Assembly (NCBI GenBank): GCA_023212695.1
Contig: JALCCG010000034.1
Location: 51,549 to 115,548 of the forward strand
Direction: 5' to 3'
Origin: Sporisorium sorghi
Lineage: Eukaryota > Basidiomycota > Ustilaginomycetes > Ustilaginales > Ustilaginaceae
DNA length: 64,000 bases
Under the pieces are notes generated by a model. The model made no database searches. It was not told the origin of the DNA and was given only the letters and a program-made list of their open reading frames with translations. Below are positions 9,374 through 18,342 of this stretch, piece after piece. The position numbers and the translations under genes are program-made. Each line of letters opens with the position of its first letter. Position 1 is the first letter of the stretch.

Positions 9374-9415
9374 ACCTCCGGTTCGAATGGAAACATTTGA
9401 TCCGGAGGTTTTTTC
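9374..9415 (+). terminator. Terminator after the RCC1-like gene
   Basis: ACCTCCGG (9374-9381) pairs with CCGGAGGT (9402-9409) followed by T-rich sequence. Confidence 0.8.
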
Positions 9416-9469
9416 ATGGAGCACCGTTCTTTGTTCTACCAAACTCGAGGCTTTATTAAACATAACCCC

Positions 9470-10924
9470 TCACAACCTTAACCCCGTCCACTGCCAATAG
9501 GTGTAATAAAACAACACCATGACACCAACATATAGAGGCATACATACCATGCTGAGTTTGACCAGGTCCTTGGCGGGATACGAGACAGACTCATCCTCGT
9601 AATACAAGAGCAAGGCTTTTGAGCTTACCGGAAATGTGATGCAGTAATTCATGCCCACCAGCGTCAAGAAAACGACGGCGGAAGCATCAAGCTGAAGCGT
9701 CTGGCCCAGCACGATAAATGCCGGGATCATCACCACGGCCCTTGTGGTATGGGATGTGATGTACAAGTGCGAAGTAACGGATGCCAGAATGATGATCAGC
9801 AGCGTTATGAAGGGAGGGGCTGTTTCCAGAACACGAAGCTCGCTGAACACGATCTGCTGGAGCCAATCCACCACACCGTTCTCTACAAGGGCTTTCCCCA
9901 GGGCGGTGGCAGCCGCGACAAACATGATCAAATTCCAGGAAACGCTCTTCATTCCCTGCTTCCATTCCATAATCCCGATGGAAGGCAGCATGAGCAGCAT
10001 GGCACCGGCCATCGTAATGAACGCAATGTCATAACCATGCCATCCTTCGGTCATCCACAGGACAACCATCCCGGCAATCAAGCCGAGGGTTTTCTTCTCA
10101 CTGCCAGACAGGGGAAGCTTCTCTGAATACTGATGTCCGGAAGGGATGATGTCGCTTTGCGGTTCATCCTTCCAAAACATGATTTTTACGCATAATAGAG
10201 CCAAACCGCACATGACAAGCGCAAAAGGCGATCCCCATATCACCCATGTTACATAGGAGATGTCTGCCCCTGTTGCCCCGTTTAACAGCCCGATCCCAAT
10301 AATGTGAGAGCCGGCCCCGATGATCGTTGCAGATGATGCGAGCAAGATCATCACGGGAAGAAGCATGGCAACCGATTTTCTCTGCTGATCATTCTTCAAT
10401 AAAGCGTGCAGCTCTCTCACAATGGGAAGTGTCAGGGCGGCTCGTCCGGAGGTAGACGGTATGAAGAAAGTCAAGGGCTGAATCACGAACGCGAGCCACC
10501 ATAAAAAATGTTCGGGTTTGCGTGCGCGCAGCAGCATAAAGCGAGTGAAGCGAGCGGCCAGACCGCTGGTCTTGACGCTTTCGCCGATGATAAACGAACC
10601 GATCATCAGCCAGACGATTTCTTCGGCAATGGATTCGTAAAGCAATGAAGGAGGGGCGCCCTTCAAGGCAACGATGCAGACAAGAGCCCCCAGCGCAATC
10701 CATCCCGCCGGCATCTTGGTGAAAATCCATAAAGCCATGGCGATGATAAAAAAAATGAAGGCAGTTTTACCGGAGTACGATAAATGTTCAACCGAAGCGA
10801 TCCAAATGCTGCAGCCTGCAAAACCGGATAGCATCCATAACCCTTTTGCAGGCCGGATAGACGGCGCTCCGGGGCCAGCCTTGTTCAGCGGCTGGTCTGC
10901 GGATGGCATGTATTCAGGCTTCAT
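9470..10924 (-). CDS. SLC13/DASS-family anion:sodium symporter
   Basis: Start taken at the ATG at 10924, which overlaps the stop of the glycerate kinase gene by four bases (ATGA), a sign of translational coupling; the frame itself opens further upstream at 11017 inside that gene. The 484-residue product has about twelve membrane helices and the paired hairpin signatures of DASS carriers (IPSTSGRAALTLP and a second SHLYITSHTTRAVVMIP motif). The family takes up dicarboxylates or other organic anions, usually with sodium. Coupling to glycerate kinase suggests glycerate or a related hydroxy acid as substrate (inference). Confidence 0.85.
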   Translation of the reverse strand: MKPEYMPSADQPLNKAGPGAPSIRPAKGLWMLSGFAGCSIWIASVEHLSYSGKTAFIFFIIAMALWIFTKMPAGWIALGALVCIVALKGAPPSLLYESIAEEIVWLMIGSFIIGESVKTSGLAARFTRFMLLRARKPEHFLWWLAFVIQPLTFFIPSTSGRAALTLPIVRELHALLKNDQQRKSVAMLLPVMILLASSATIIGAGSHIIGIGLLNGATGADISYVTWVIWGSPFALVMCGLALLCVKIMFWKDEPQSDIIPSGHQYSEKLPLSGSEKKTLGLIAGMVVLWMTEGWHGYDIAFITMAGAMLLMLPSIGIMEWKQGMKSVSWNLIMFVAAATALGKALVENGVVDWLQQIVFSELRVLETAPPFITLLIIILASVTSHLYITSHTTRAVVMIPAFIVLGQTLQLDASAVVFLTLVGMNYCITFPVSSKALLLYYEDESVSYPAKDLVKLSMVCMPLYVGVMVLFYYTYWQWTGLRL

Positions 10925-12105
10925 AATGGCCGATATCCTTCGTTGAGCGTACGGTGGGCGATCTGATACCCGATACGCACATGCCGGAGAGCAGCTTCGG
11001 TACTGTCTGCGATCCACGGCGATGCGTTTAAGATCGCTTGATCCAGTGAGGCCGGCGTCTGAATAATGCTTGCATAGGCGTCGATTCCATTCTCATAATT
11101 AATGGCAGCATTTTCTCCAATGGTTCCTGTAATGGCAATCACGGGGATTCCTTTGGATTTGGCTATTCGCGCAACCTCCGAAGGAATTTTTCCGTTGGGG
11201 GTCTGGTAATCCAGGCAGCCCTCGGCCGTTAACACCACATCGGCTTCCAGGATATGCTGCTCGATATTTATGTATTGCATAATCACCTCGTAACGGGGAT
11301 GAAGTTTCGCGTTGGCAAAAGCAACCAAGCCCGCGCCTAAACCTCCGGATGCTCCGCTTCCGGGAGCCAAGGCGATATCCACGCCAAGCTGGTTGTGTAT
11401 CAGATGGGCATAGTGCTGGAATGCACTTGCCAAGTGCTCCACTTCTTCAGCAGTGGCTCCCTTCTGCGGACCAAAAACATGGGCAACGCCGTCCCGTCCG
11501 CACAGCACATTGTGCCAATTACAGGCTACGTCAATGTGTACATCCGTGAGTCTGGGGTCCAAGTCAGCCAGATCGATGGATCGTACTTTAGCCAAATCGC
11601 CGCCGCCTCGAATATAGACCGGCTGCCCGGCTTCATCTGTAAAAACAGCTCCTAGCGCCTGCGCCATCCCTGCACCGCCGTCGGAAGTGCCGGAATCGCC
11701 GCATCCAATCAGAATATGATCCACTCCAAAGTCGAGTGCCCCCAGGATCAGCTCTCCCACACCATATGTCGTTGTCCACAGCGGGTTCCGCTGCTCCCTT
11801 GGAACTAGCTTTAAGCCAGCGACTGCTGCCATCTCGATGACCGCTGTTTTCTTGTTGTTTTCCGTGTAAACACCAAAATAACTCGTAATGGGTTGACCAA
11901 CGGGACCCGTAACTTCCTTGTGATACAGACGTCCATGCTTTATATTTACGATGCTCTTGGCAAAGCCCTCACCGCCATCAATCATCGGAATGACGGTGAT
12001 GCTGGCATCCAAATTCAGACGATGAACGCCCATTCGCATCGCTTCACCGACTTCTTCCGCATCCAGGCATTCCTTAAACCCTGACGGAATCATAACGATT
12101 TTCAT
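10921..12105 (-). CDS. glxK: Glycerate kinase
   Basis: 394 residues, the usual length of the GarK/GlxK family, which phosphorylates D-glycerate with ATP to feed lower glycolysis. Visible marks are the N-terminal MKIVMIPSGFKECLDAEEV, the glycine-rich GCGDSGTSDGGAGMAQALG, and GSGASGGLGAGLVAF. AGGAGG lies before the ATG. First gene of a two-gene operon with the SLC13 carrier. A perfect palindrome 26 bases upstream of the start is a probable operator. Confidence 0.92.
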   Translation of the reverse strand: MKIVMIPSGFKECLDAEEVGEAMRMGVHRLNLDASITVIPMIDGGEGFAKSIVNIKHGRLYHKEVTGPVGQPITSYFGVYTENNKKTAVIEMAAVAGLKLVPREQRNPLWTTTYGVGELILGALDFGVDHILIGCGDSGTSDGGAGMAQALGAVFTDEAGQPVYIRGGGDLAKVRSIDLADLDPRLTDVHIDVACNWHNVLCGRDGVAHVFGPQKGATAEEVEHLASAFQHYAHLIHNQLGVDIALAPGSGASGGLGAGLVAFANAKLHPRYEVIMQYINIEQHILEADVVLTAEGCLDYQTPNGKIPSEVARIAKSKGIPVIAITGTIGENAAINYENGIDAYASIIQTPASLDQAILNASPWIADSTEAALRHVRIGYQIAHRTLNEGYRPL

Positions 12106-12130
12106 ATCATATCCTCCTGTTGTCTGTTGA

Positions 12131-12148
12131 TGTTCTAACTGTAGAACA
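12131..12148 (-). promoter_or_regulatory. Candidate operator of the glycerate operon
   Basis: TGTTCTA-ACTG-TAGAACA is a perfect 7+7 inverted repeat between the predicted promoter and the ribosome-binding site of the glycerate kinase gene, a position where a bound repressor would block elongation or initiation. Confidence 0.6.
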
Positions 12149-12175
12149 GAAAAACGAGAGGAGGGTTAGAGGCAA

Positions 12176-12203
12176 ATTAGAATTTGCTGTGAAATAATTC
12201 CAA
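12176..12203 (-). promoter_or_regulatory. Predicted promoter of the glycerate operon
   Basis: On the minus strand TTGGAA (12203-12198) and TCTAAT (12181-12176) are 16 bases apart. The rest of the 12106-12411 divergent region shows only the ribosome-binding site of the AraC gene. Confidence 0.45.
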
Positions 12204-12411
12204 GATGGATTGGGAGGAAAGCGGCCCCTGCTTAGCATAATAAAGATATTTTTTATTCTCAGATTTTATCGATCAATCCAACGTATCCATCTACTGTTAG
12301 CCTCCCTCCCTAGATTCCTGCGGCGAATATTATAACTTACATCAAAATATAGTAAACGTAACTGCAAGCCCGCTGGACTTGCGATTTAGAAATGCAAAGG
12401 GGGGGACAATC

Positions 12412-14721
12412 ATGAAACGAAGGACACCGCCTGTCCAAACGGCTGGGCCTGGGGACACCTATTCTTCGCCTCCCAGAAGACAGACCCTTTATTGGAGGTT
12501 GTTCGCCAACTATTTTCTCCTCATTCTCATTCCCGTTATTGCGGCATCGGTTCTCGCGCAGGTGCTTGTCGTTCGAATTATTGAGAAGGATGCCGAGCGC
12601 TTCAACAGCATCATGATGAGCCGATTCTCCGAGCAGACGGATACCGAGCTTCAGTCCTTGAAGACCAGCATGATCAATATCCTCAGCACATCGAGATTGC
12701 GGAGCGTGCTGCTTGCACCGATGTCTTCGTCGCCGGATGGTCAGCAGCTTCCGGAACTGCTTCATTCGCTGCGGGAGCAGCTGCAGCAGCTGGAATCGGA
12801 TGATTTGGTCGATAAGGCTTATTATTATTTTGTACACCAGGACCTTATGATTGATGCCGAGACCTACACGAATAAAGCGTATTACTTCCATTCCCGCTAT
12901 CCCTCGGACCTGAACCGTCGTCCTCAGCTTGAAGCCGAATTATCCGGCAAGAAAATGATGGATTTCTTGGATTCCCCTGCCTCACTAACGGCTTCCATGA
13001 GCTACCCGTTCAACACCGCCGCTCCTGAAGTATATCTCCTGGTCGAAGTGAAACGAGACAAGCTTCAGGAGCAGATTCATGTTCCGGAGAGCTGGGTCAC
13101 GGGCACGGCCATTGTGGATGATACGGGAAGAGTGTTATCCCAAACCGGCTTGACCGGGCAGGATCAGGATGCACTGCAGCAGCGAATACACACAGAGGGC
13201 ATAGCCCCGCAATTTACGATATCGGACAAGCTCGGGATGTCTTTCATGACCTCAAGCTTCGATGAGTCCTGGCATTATATCAGCATGATCGATTTAGGTA
13301 CCTTAATGAAGCCGGTGCATATTACCCGCTTTATCAGCTGGTTGTTCCTTGTCTTTTTCCTGATTGTCGGCGCTCTGATTTCGTATTATTTAAGCCGCCG
13401 CTTATATCAGCCGATTCGGGAAATCAAGGAAGGGCTGAGATCGCATCACTTCTCGGGGAAGGCCATCCGCCACGAAGGGAATGAGTTCGATGTCATTAAA
13501 CGCTATTCCCAGTTCATCATGACGGAGAATAAAGAGCTGTTTCAGATGGTGAGCGGGATGCTTCCCATCGTGCAGGAGCAGTTCTTCACGAAAATACTGC
13601 TGGGTCAGTATCGTGACGCGTTATCCATTGAGTATTATGCGAAGGAGATTGAATTCTCGTATAGCGAAGCTGCGGCAAGAGCCGTCCTGTGCATCTCATT
13701 CCACATGGACCCGTCGATTTACGAGTCCACGTCGGAATCGACCAAGACTTTTCTGCTGACAGAACTCAAGGAGAAGATTCACCGACTTGCACCCGGTATG
13801 GTATGGATTTGCCAGACAAGGCCGGATTTACTGGCCTGCATCGTTCAGTTTGATCCGCAGTTGGAGGACCATCCGGTAAGGATGGCGGAGCAGATTCGCC
13901 GCATATTCCTGGAGTACAGCACTTATTACAGAGCGACGATCGGAATCGGCAGAACCGTTCACGCCATGGAAGAGCTGCACCAGTCCTATGAGCATGCCTT
14001 GGCCATGCTGAAGTATCGGGGACTGCACTCTGCCGTTGAAATTTGCAGCAGCCAGCCTTGTCGGGAGACGCAGCAATGGGACCCTTTTCTGTCCGTGCAG
14101 GAGGTCCAGCGGATTCACAATCAGTATAAAACCAGGGAGTACGATAAGCTGCTCCAATCCGTGAATACTCTGCTGGAGGAGGGAAAGCGCAAGGACGCGG
14201 CAGCTGTGCAGATGAAATATTTGCTGGCAGATGTGCTGAATACCTGGATCCGGGCGGTAGAATCGGAGCGGAGCGAATTGAACGTCCCTTATTATGCCGG
14301 TCTATTCGAACGATTGAATCGGTGCATGACATGGGACGAGCTGACGCACTGCTTTCAGGATATTCACGGGTTTTTGTTCCGGAAGCCGGTATCAAGCAGT
14401 CGAAGTCAACAGTTCATGGAGGTCGTGGAATACATCCATGAGCATTATGATCAAGAGCTGTCGATCGAGTATTTTGCCGGGCTGATGAATATGTCCAGCG
14501 GACATTTCAGCCGTACCTTCAAGGATGAAATCGGCGAGAAATACGTGGAGTATATTGCCAAATACCGGCTGATGAAGGCCAAGCAGTTTTTGCTCGAAAC
14601 CGATTTGAAAATCGACGAAATTGCCGAGAAGGTGGGATATTGGGGCAGGAATTCATTCATTCGGGCTTTCCGCCGATACGAAGGCATCACACCGGCCAAA
14701 TATCGGAGCTCCCACCAATAG
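12412..14721 (+). CDS. Membrane AraC-family regulator (one-component, carbohydrate ABC type)
   Basis: Start at the ATG behind AAAGGGGGGG; 769 residues. The N-terminus has a membrane helix, an extracellular sensor of about 270 residues, a second helix and a short HAMP-like linker (about residues 300-370), a middle YesN-like segment, and a C-terminal AraC double helix-turn-helix (about 664-768, with GHFSRTFKDEIGEKYVEYI and IDEIAEKVGYWGRNSFIRAFRRYEGITPAKYR). Proteins of this layout sense an extracellular or lipoprotein-bound sugar and activate the adjacent importer. A terminator separates it from the ABC genes that follow on the same strand. Confidence 0.9.
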   Translation: MKRRTPPVQTAGPGDTYSSPPRRQTLYWRLFANYFLLILIPVIAASVLAQVLVVRIIEKDAERFNSIMMSRFSEQTDTELQSLKTSMINILSTSRLRSVLLAPMSSSPDGQQLPELLHSLREQLQQLESDDLVDKAYYYFVHQDLMIDAETYTNKAYYFHSRYPSDLNRRPQLEAELSGKKMMDFLDSPASLTASMSYPFNTAAPEVYLLVEVKRDKLQEQIHVPESWVTGTAIVDDTGRVLSQTGLTGQDQDALQQRIHTEGIAPQFTISDKLGMSFMTSSFDESWHYISMIDLGTLMKPVHITRFISWLFLVFFLIVGALISYYLSRRLYQPIREIKEGLRSHHFSGKAIRHEGNEFDVIKRYSQFIMTENKELFQMVSGMLPIVQEQFFTKILLGQYRDALSIEYYAKEIEFSYSEAAARAVLCISFHMDPSIYESTSESTKTFLLTELKEKIHRLAPGMVWICQTRPDLLACIVQFDPQLEDHPVRMAEQIRRIFLEYSTYYRATIGIGRTVHAMEELHQSYEHALAMLKYRGLHSAVEICSSQPCRETQQWDPFLSVQEVQRIHNQYKTREYDKLLQSVNTLLEEGKRKDAAAVQMKYLLADVLNTWIRAVESERSELNVPYYAGLFERLNRCMTWDELTHCFQDIHGFLFRKPVSSSRSQQFMEVVEYIHEHYDQELSIEYFAGLMNMSSGHFSRTFKDEIGEKYVEYIAKYRLMKAKQFLLETDLKIDEIAEKVGYWGRNSFIRAFRRYEGITPAKYRSSHQ

Positions 14722-14726
14722 GAGAG

Positions 14727-14763
14727 AAGAGACTGCATTATTTTCTGAAGTCTCTTTTTTTGC
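14727..14763 (+). terminator. Terminator of the AraC gene
   Basis: AGAGACT pairs with AGTCTCT, followed by seven T. Confidence 0.8.
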
Positions 14764-14881
14764 ATGGAACCAAGCGGGAAGCCTTGCGCCATGGGCGCTG
14801 CAAAACGAGTGTCTCGAGGAAAAGATGCATGCTAGACGCGGGAGAAACACGGCTCGTATAGTGGGGACAACAACACACGAA

Positions 14882-14895
14882 TGTAAATGCTTTCA
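14882..14895 (+). promoter_or_regulatory. cre-like CcpA site before the ABC importer
   Basis: TGTAAATGCTTTCA fits the Bacillus catabolite-response consensus TGWAANCGNTNWCA with one mismatch, on either strand. It lies 18 bases before the first permease start, just ahead of its ribosome-binding site, where CcpA would repress. Confidence 0.5.
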
Positions 14896-14912
14896 ATCGG
14901 AGGTGGGGATTA

Positions 14913-15833
14913 TTGGCGCAGCTAACACGAATCGGCTATGTTCTGAAAAAACATAAAGCGCTCTACTTGCTGATGCTGCCTGGCATTTTGTATTACTTGA
15001 TATTCAAGTACGCGCCGATGTACGGCATCATCATCGCCTTCCAGGACTATTCGATCGGCAGGGGCATATTGGGAAGCAAGTTTGTTGGATTCAAGCATTT
15101 GATTGAATTTTTCTATGTTACCCCCGATGCATGGAAGCTGATTCGCAATACCATCATGCTGAATGTGTACGATCTTCTCTTTCACTTTCCGGCGCCGATT
15201 ATACTGGCGGTTCTGTTTCATGAGCTGAAGGGGAAATGGTTCAAACGGTTTGTGCAGAACATCAGCTATATGCCGCATTTCCTGTCCACCGTTGTGATTG
15301 CGGGCATTCTGGTCACCTTCCTGTCCCCGACAACTGGCGTGGTTAACCATCTGCTCGTCAAGACGTTTGGCATCGAGCCGATCATGTTTCTGGGCATGCC
15401 GGAGTGGTTCCGGACAGTTTATGTGGGCTCCGAGATATGGCAGAAGGTGGGATGGGGCACGATTCTCTATTTGGCTGCCATTGCGGGGATTGATCCGACA
15501 CTGTACGAAGCGGCCAGGATGGATGGAGCGAACCGGTGGCAGCAGGCCCGGCATATTACATTCATCGGCATGGTGCCGGTCATGATTATTTTGTTCGTGC
15601 TGTCTCTCGGCAATTTCATGGAGGCGAGTTTTGAGAAAATATTGCTGCTCTACAACACGATGAATTACGAAACGGCGGATGTCATTAACACCTTTGTGTA
15701 CCGGCGGGGCATTCTTGACGCCGATTTTAGCTTCGCAACCGCGGTGGGCCTGTTCCAATCGGCGATTGGCTTCATTCTGGTCGTAGCGGCCAATCGGATG
15801 GTACGCAAATATTCGGAGACCAGCCTGTGGTAA
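14913..15833 (+). CDS. ABC transporter permease, LplB-like
   Basis: 306 residues from a TTG start behind GGAGGTGGGGA. Six membrane helices and the permease EAA loop (EAARMDGANRWQQARHI) that contacts the ATPase. The sequence belongs to the LplB/YtcP branch of carbohydrate importers, which usually borrow a shared ATPase encoded elsewhere; indeed no ATPase gene is present here. The partner permease follows after 12 bases. Confidence 0.9.
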   Translation: MAQLTRIGYVLKKHKALYLLMLPGILYYLIFKYAPMYGIIIAFQDYSIGRGILGSKFVGFKHLIEFFYVTPDAWKLIRNTIMLNVYDLLFHFPAPIILAVLFHELKGKWFKRFVQNISYMPHFLSTVVIAGILVTFLSPTTGVVNHLLVKTFGIEPIMFLGMPEWFRTVYVGSEIWQKVGWGTILYLAAIAGIDPTLYEAARMDGANRWQQARHITFIGMVPVMIILFVLSLGNFMEASFEKILLLYNTMNYETADVINTFVYRRGILDADFSFATAVGLFQSAIGFILVVAANRMVRKYSETSLW

Positions 15834-15845
15834 GGGAGGTGCGTG

Positions 15846-16706
15846 ATGAAAAAGCAGGAAAGCTTAGCCTCGAAGCTGTTTGATGTACTCAACGTATTGT
15901 TCATGATTGTGCTGATTATTGTAATGGCCTACCCCATGGTGTACGTATTCTCGGCTTCCATCAGCAATAATGCCCTGGTTGCGAGTGGAGCCGTGCTGCT
16001 CTGGCCGAAGAAGATTACGCTGGTCGCGTACGAGCAGCTTGTCTATAACCCCGATCTCTGGGTGAGTTATTGGAATACCATTCGTTACACCTTCGTGCAG
16101 ACGGTACTGACGCTGATTGCTACCTCCGCGATGGCATATCCGCTTGCGAAGCGGTGGCTGCCCGGCCGAAGGGTAATTTTGCTGCTGGCCGCCTTCACGC
16201 TTCTGTTCAGCGGGGGCATGATTCCGACGTTCCTGATCGTTCAGAAGCTGGGGATGCTGGATACGATATGGGCCATTGTGCTTCCGTCGCTGATCAGCAC
16301 CTGGTACCTGTTTATTATGCGGACATTCTTCGAGGCCTTGCCGGAGGAGCTGGAGGACGCGGCTGCCATCGACGGATGCGGGTCCCTGCAGATTCTCGTG
16401 CGGATCGTACTGCCGTTATCCGTACCGGTGATGGTCACGATCGGTCTGTTCACGGCCGTGAATCAATGGAACTCTTTTTTCAGCGCTTTGATCTATCTGA
16501 ATGACCGGGATATGTACCCGCTGCAAATCATGATGCGCAATATCCTGATCGCCGGTACGAATGTGCAGGGCGAAGGGGATCTGACTCATCTGGAAACGCT
16601 GAAATACGCCATGATCATGATTGGCACACTGCCGATTCTGTGCGTCTATCCGTTTATCCAGAAATATTTTGTACAAGGCACGATGATTGGAGGCATTAAG
16701 GGGTAG
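15846..16706 (+). CDS. ABC transporter permease, YtcP-like
   Basis: Second permease of the importer, about 286 residues, with six helices and the EAA loop (EDAAAIDGCGSLQILVRIVLPLS). The ATG at 15846 is better spaced from GGGAGG than the GTG at 15843. The end FVQGTMIGGIKG is typical of this branch. It forms a heterodimeric channel with the upstream permease. Confidence 0.9.
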   Translation: MKKQESLASKLFDVLNVLFMIVLIIVMAYPMVYVFSASISNNALVASGAVLLWPKKITLVAYEQLVYNPDLWVSYWNTIRYTFVQTVLTLIATSAMAYPLAKRWLPGRRVILLLAAFTLLFSGGMIPTFLIVQKLGMLDTIWAIVLPSLISTWYLFIMRTFFEALPEELEDAAAIDGCGSLQILVRIVLPLSVPVMVTIGLFTAVNQWNSFFSALIYLNDRDMYPLQIMMRNILIAGTNVQGEGDLTHLETLKYAMIMIGTLPILCVYPFIQKYFVQGTMIGGIKG

Positions 16707-16764
16707 CTGTGGATTTTATGAAAATCCATCTCTATACGTTGTCATTATAAAAGGAGGTTAGGAA

Positions 16765-18315
16765 ATGCAGCGAAAGGGGTTCAGAACGGCGATTGCCATC
16801 CTGCTGCTTGGTGTGATGCTTGTTACGGGGTGCACCAGTGGCAGCAAAGATGACTCGGGGACGTTAAGTCCTGACAAACCGGTTACCTTCTCATGGCTGG
16901 TATACGACCGGGTGGAGGGGAAGGTTCGGGATGACTGGGAGATTTTCAAAGAGATTGAAGCCAAGACGGGCGTGAAAGTGAAGTTTCAAATCGTAAGCCA
17001 GGAAGGACTTGAGGAGAAAAGGCAGATCATGATTGCGACGAACACCGCTACGGATTTTATCCAGGTACCGACGCAGGATGGCAGGGAGCATGGACCGGAG
17101 AAGGTATTCTTAAACCTGAATGATTATTTGGATCGGGCACCTAATCTCAAAGCATTTTACGAGAAATATCCTGAAGCCAAAGCGCTGGCAACGGGCACGG
17201 ATGGAGGGCTGTACACGGTACCCGTCCTGGAAGGGGATGCGGAAGGCAAGGGATTTAACTTCATCTGGTATGCCCGCAAGGACATTATGGATCAGTACGG
17301 GATTCAGGCGCCCACCACGGTGGATGAATTTTATCAGTATCTGCAAACATTGAAGGAAAAGGTTCCGGATTCCTATCCGCTCATCTCAAACGCTATTGTT
17401 GGGGATACGGGACTGTATACGACATTCGGGCGCATATTTACCGGCATCAGCGGCTTTTATAATCTCGATCCGACAACGGATCAATATGCGTTCGCTCCAT
17501 ACCATGAGAATTATCAGGATATGCTGGTATTTCTGAACAAGCTGTACGCGGAAAAATTGCTGGATCCGGAATTCTCGCTGCTGACGCAAGCGCAGTGGGA
17601 GGAGCGAATATTAACCGGCAAATCGCTGGTTACGTTTTTCTGGAAGGCGGATCTGGAGTCGCTTGTAGCGAAGGCGCGCGGTGCCGGTACTGCCGAATAT
17701 GAGCTGGATGCCATTCCTTCCTTTGCCGCTGAAGGGATCAAGAACTACCAGTTCTCCCGTCCGGTCGTAGGTACTGTCGGCAGAGCCATTTCGGCGAAAG
17801 TCAAGGATAAGGAGCGCGCGGTTCAATTCCTTGATTATTTGGTCAGCGAAGAGGGAACGAACTACCTGTCCTTAGGCATTGAAGGCAAATCATATACGAT
17901 GGAGAACGGCAAGGCGGTATACAACAAGGAGTTCGGCGAATCTCCGTTTAATGCCCTGCGTAAGGATTGGGGCGTATGGTATGACCTTATCACCTTGAAT
18001 AACGCCAAATCCCGTGAAGTGTGGGAGCGCGGTTTGAGCGAGAAGAGCAAGGATATCAACGCAAGGTATGAGCAGTATATCGTCCCGGCACCGAAGCAGA
18101 TTGTCAAGACGGAAGAGGAGCTGGAACTGGAAAAATCAAAACTCAACAATCTGAACAAATTCCTGGAACAGAAGGTGACGGAGTTCGTAACCGGCAAAAC
18201 ACCAATTAACGATACGACGTACCAGCAATTTATCGATCAGGCCAAGAAACTTGGTTCCGACGAACTCCTTGCTATGTATAACACGGCGTATACACGCACA
18301 TACGGCGACAAGTAA
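16765..18315 (+). CDS. Extracellular solute-binding lipoprotein of the importer
   Basis: 516 residues with signal peptide and lipobox VTGC, followed by the two-lobed type-1 solute-binding fold used for oligosaccharides (LplA-like). AAGGAGG precedes the ATG. It delivers substrate to the two upstream permeases. The substrate cannot be read from the sequence. An amidohydrolase gene follows after 27 bases, so the imported compound may be its substrate or precursor. Confidence 0.9.
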   Translation: MQRKGFRTAIAILLLGVMLVTGCTSGSKDDSGTLSPDKPVTFSWLVYDRVEGKVRDDWEIFKEIEAKTGVKVKFQIVSQEGLEEKRQIMIATNTATDFIQVPTQDGREHGPEKVFLNLNDYLDRAPNLKAFYEKYPEAKALATGTDGGLYTVPVLEGDAEGKGFNFIWYARKDIMDQYGIQAPTTVDEFYQYLQTLKEKVPDSYPLISNAIVGDTGLYTTFGRIFTGISGFYNLDPTTDQYAFAPYHENYQDMLVFLNKLYAEKLLDPEFSLLTQAQWEERILTGKSLVTFFWKADLESLVAKARGAGTAEYELDAIPSFAAEGIKNYQFSRPVVGTVGRAISAKVKDKERAVQFLDYLVSEEGTNYLSLGIEGKSYTMENGKAVYNKEFGESPFNALRKDWGVWYDLITLNNAKSREVWERGLSEKSKDINARYEQYIVPAPKQIVKTEEELELEKSKLNNLNKFLEQKVTEFVTGKTPINDTTYQQFIDQAKKLGSDELLAMYNTAYTRTYGDK

Positions 18316-18342
18316 TCTGCGATAGAGTGGAGGAATCAGGCA

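Noticed and set aside
12337..12891. 184-codon minus-strand frame opposite the first AraC gene
   Set aside because: Antisense to the N-terminal coding part and to the gene's ribosome-binding site; no homology pattern.
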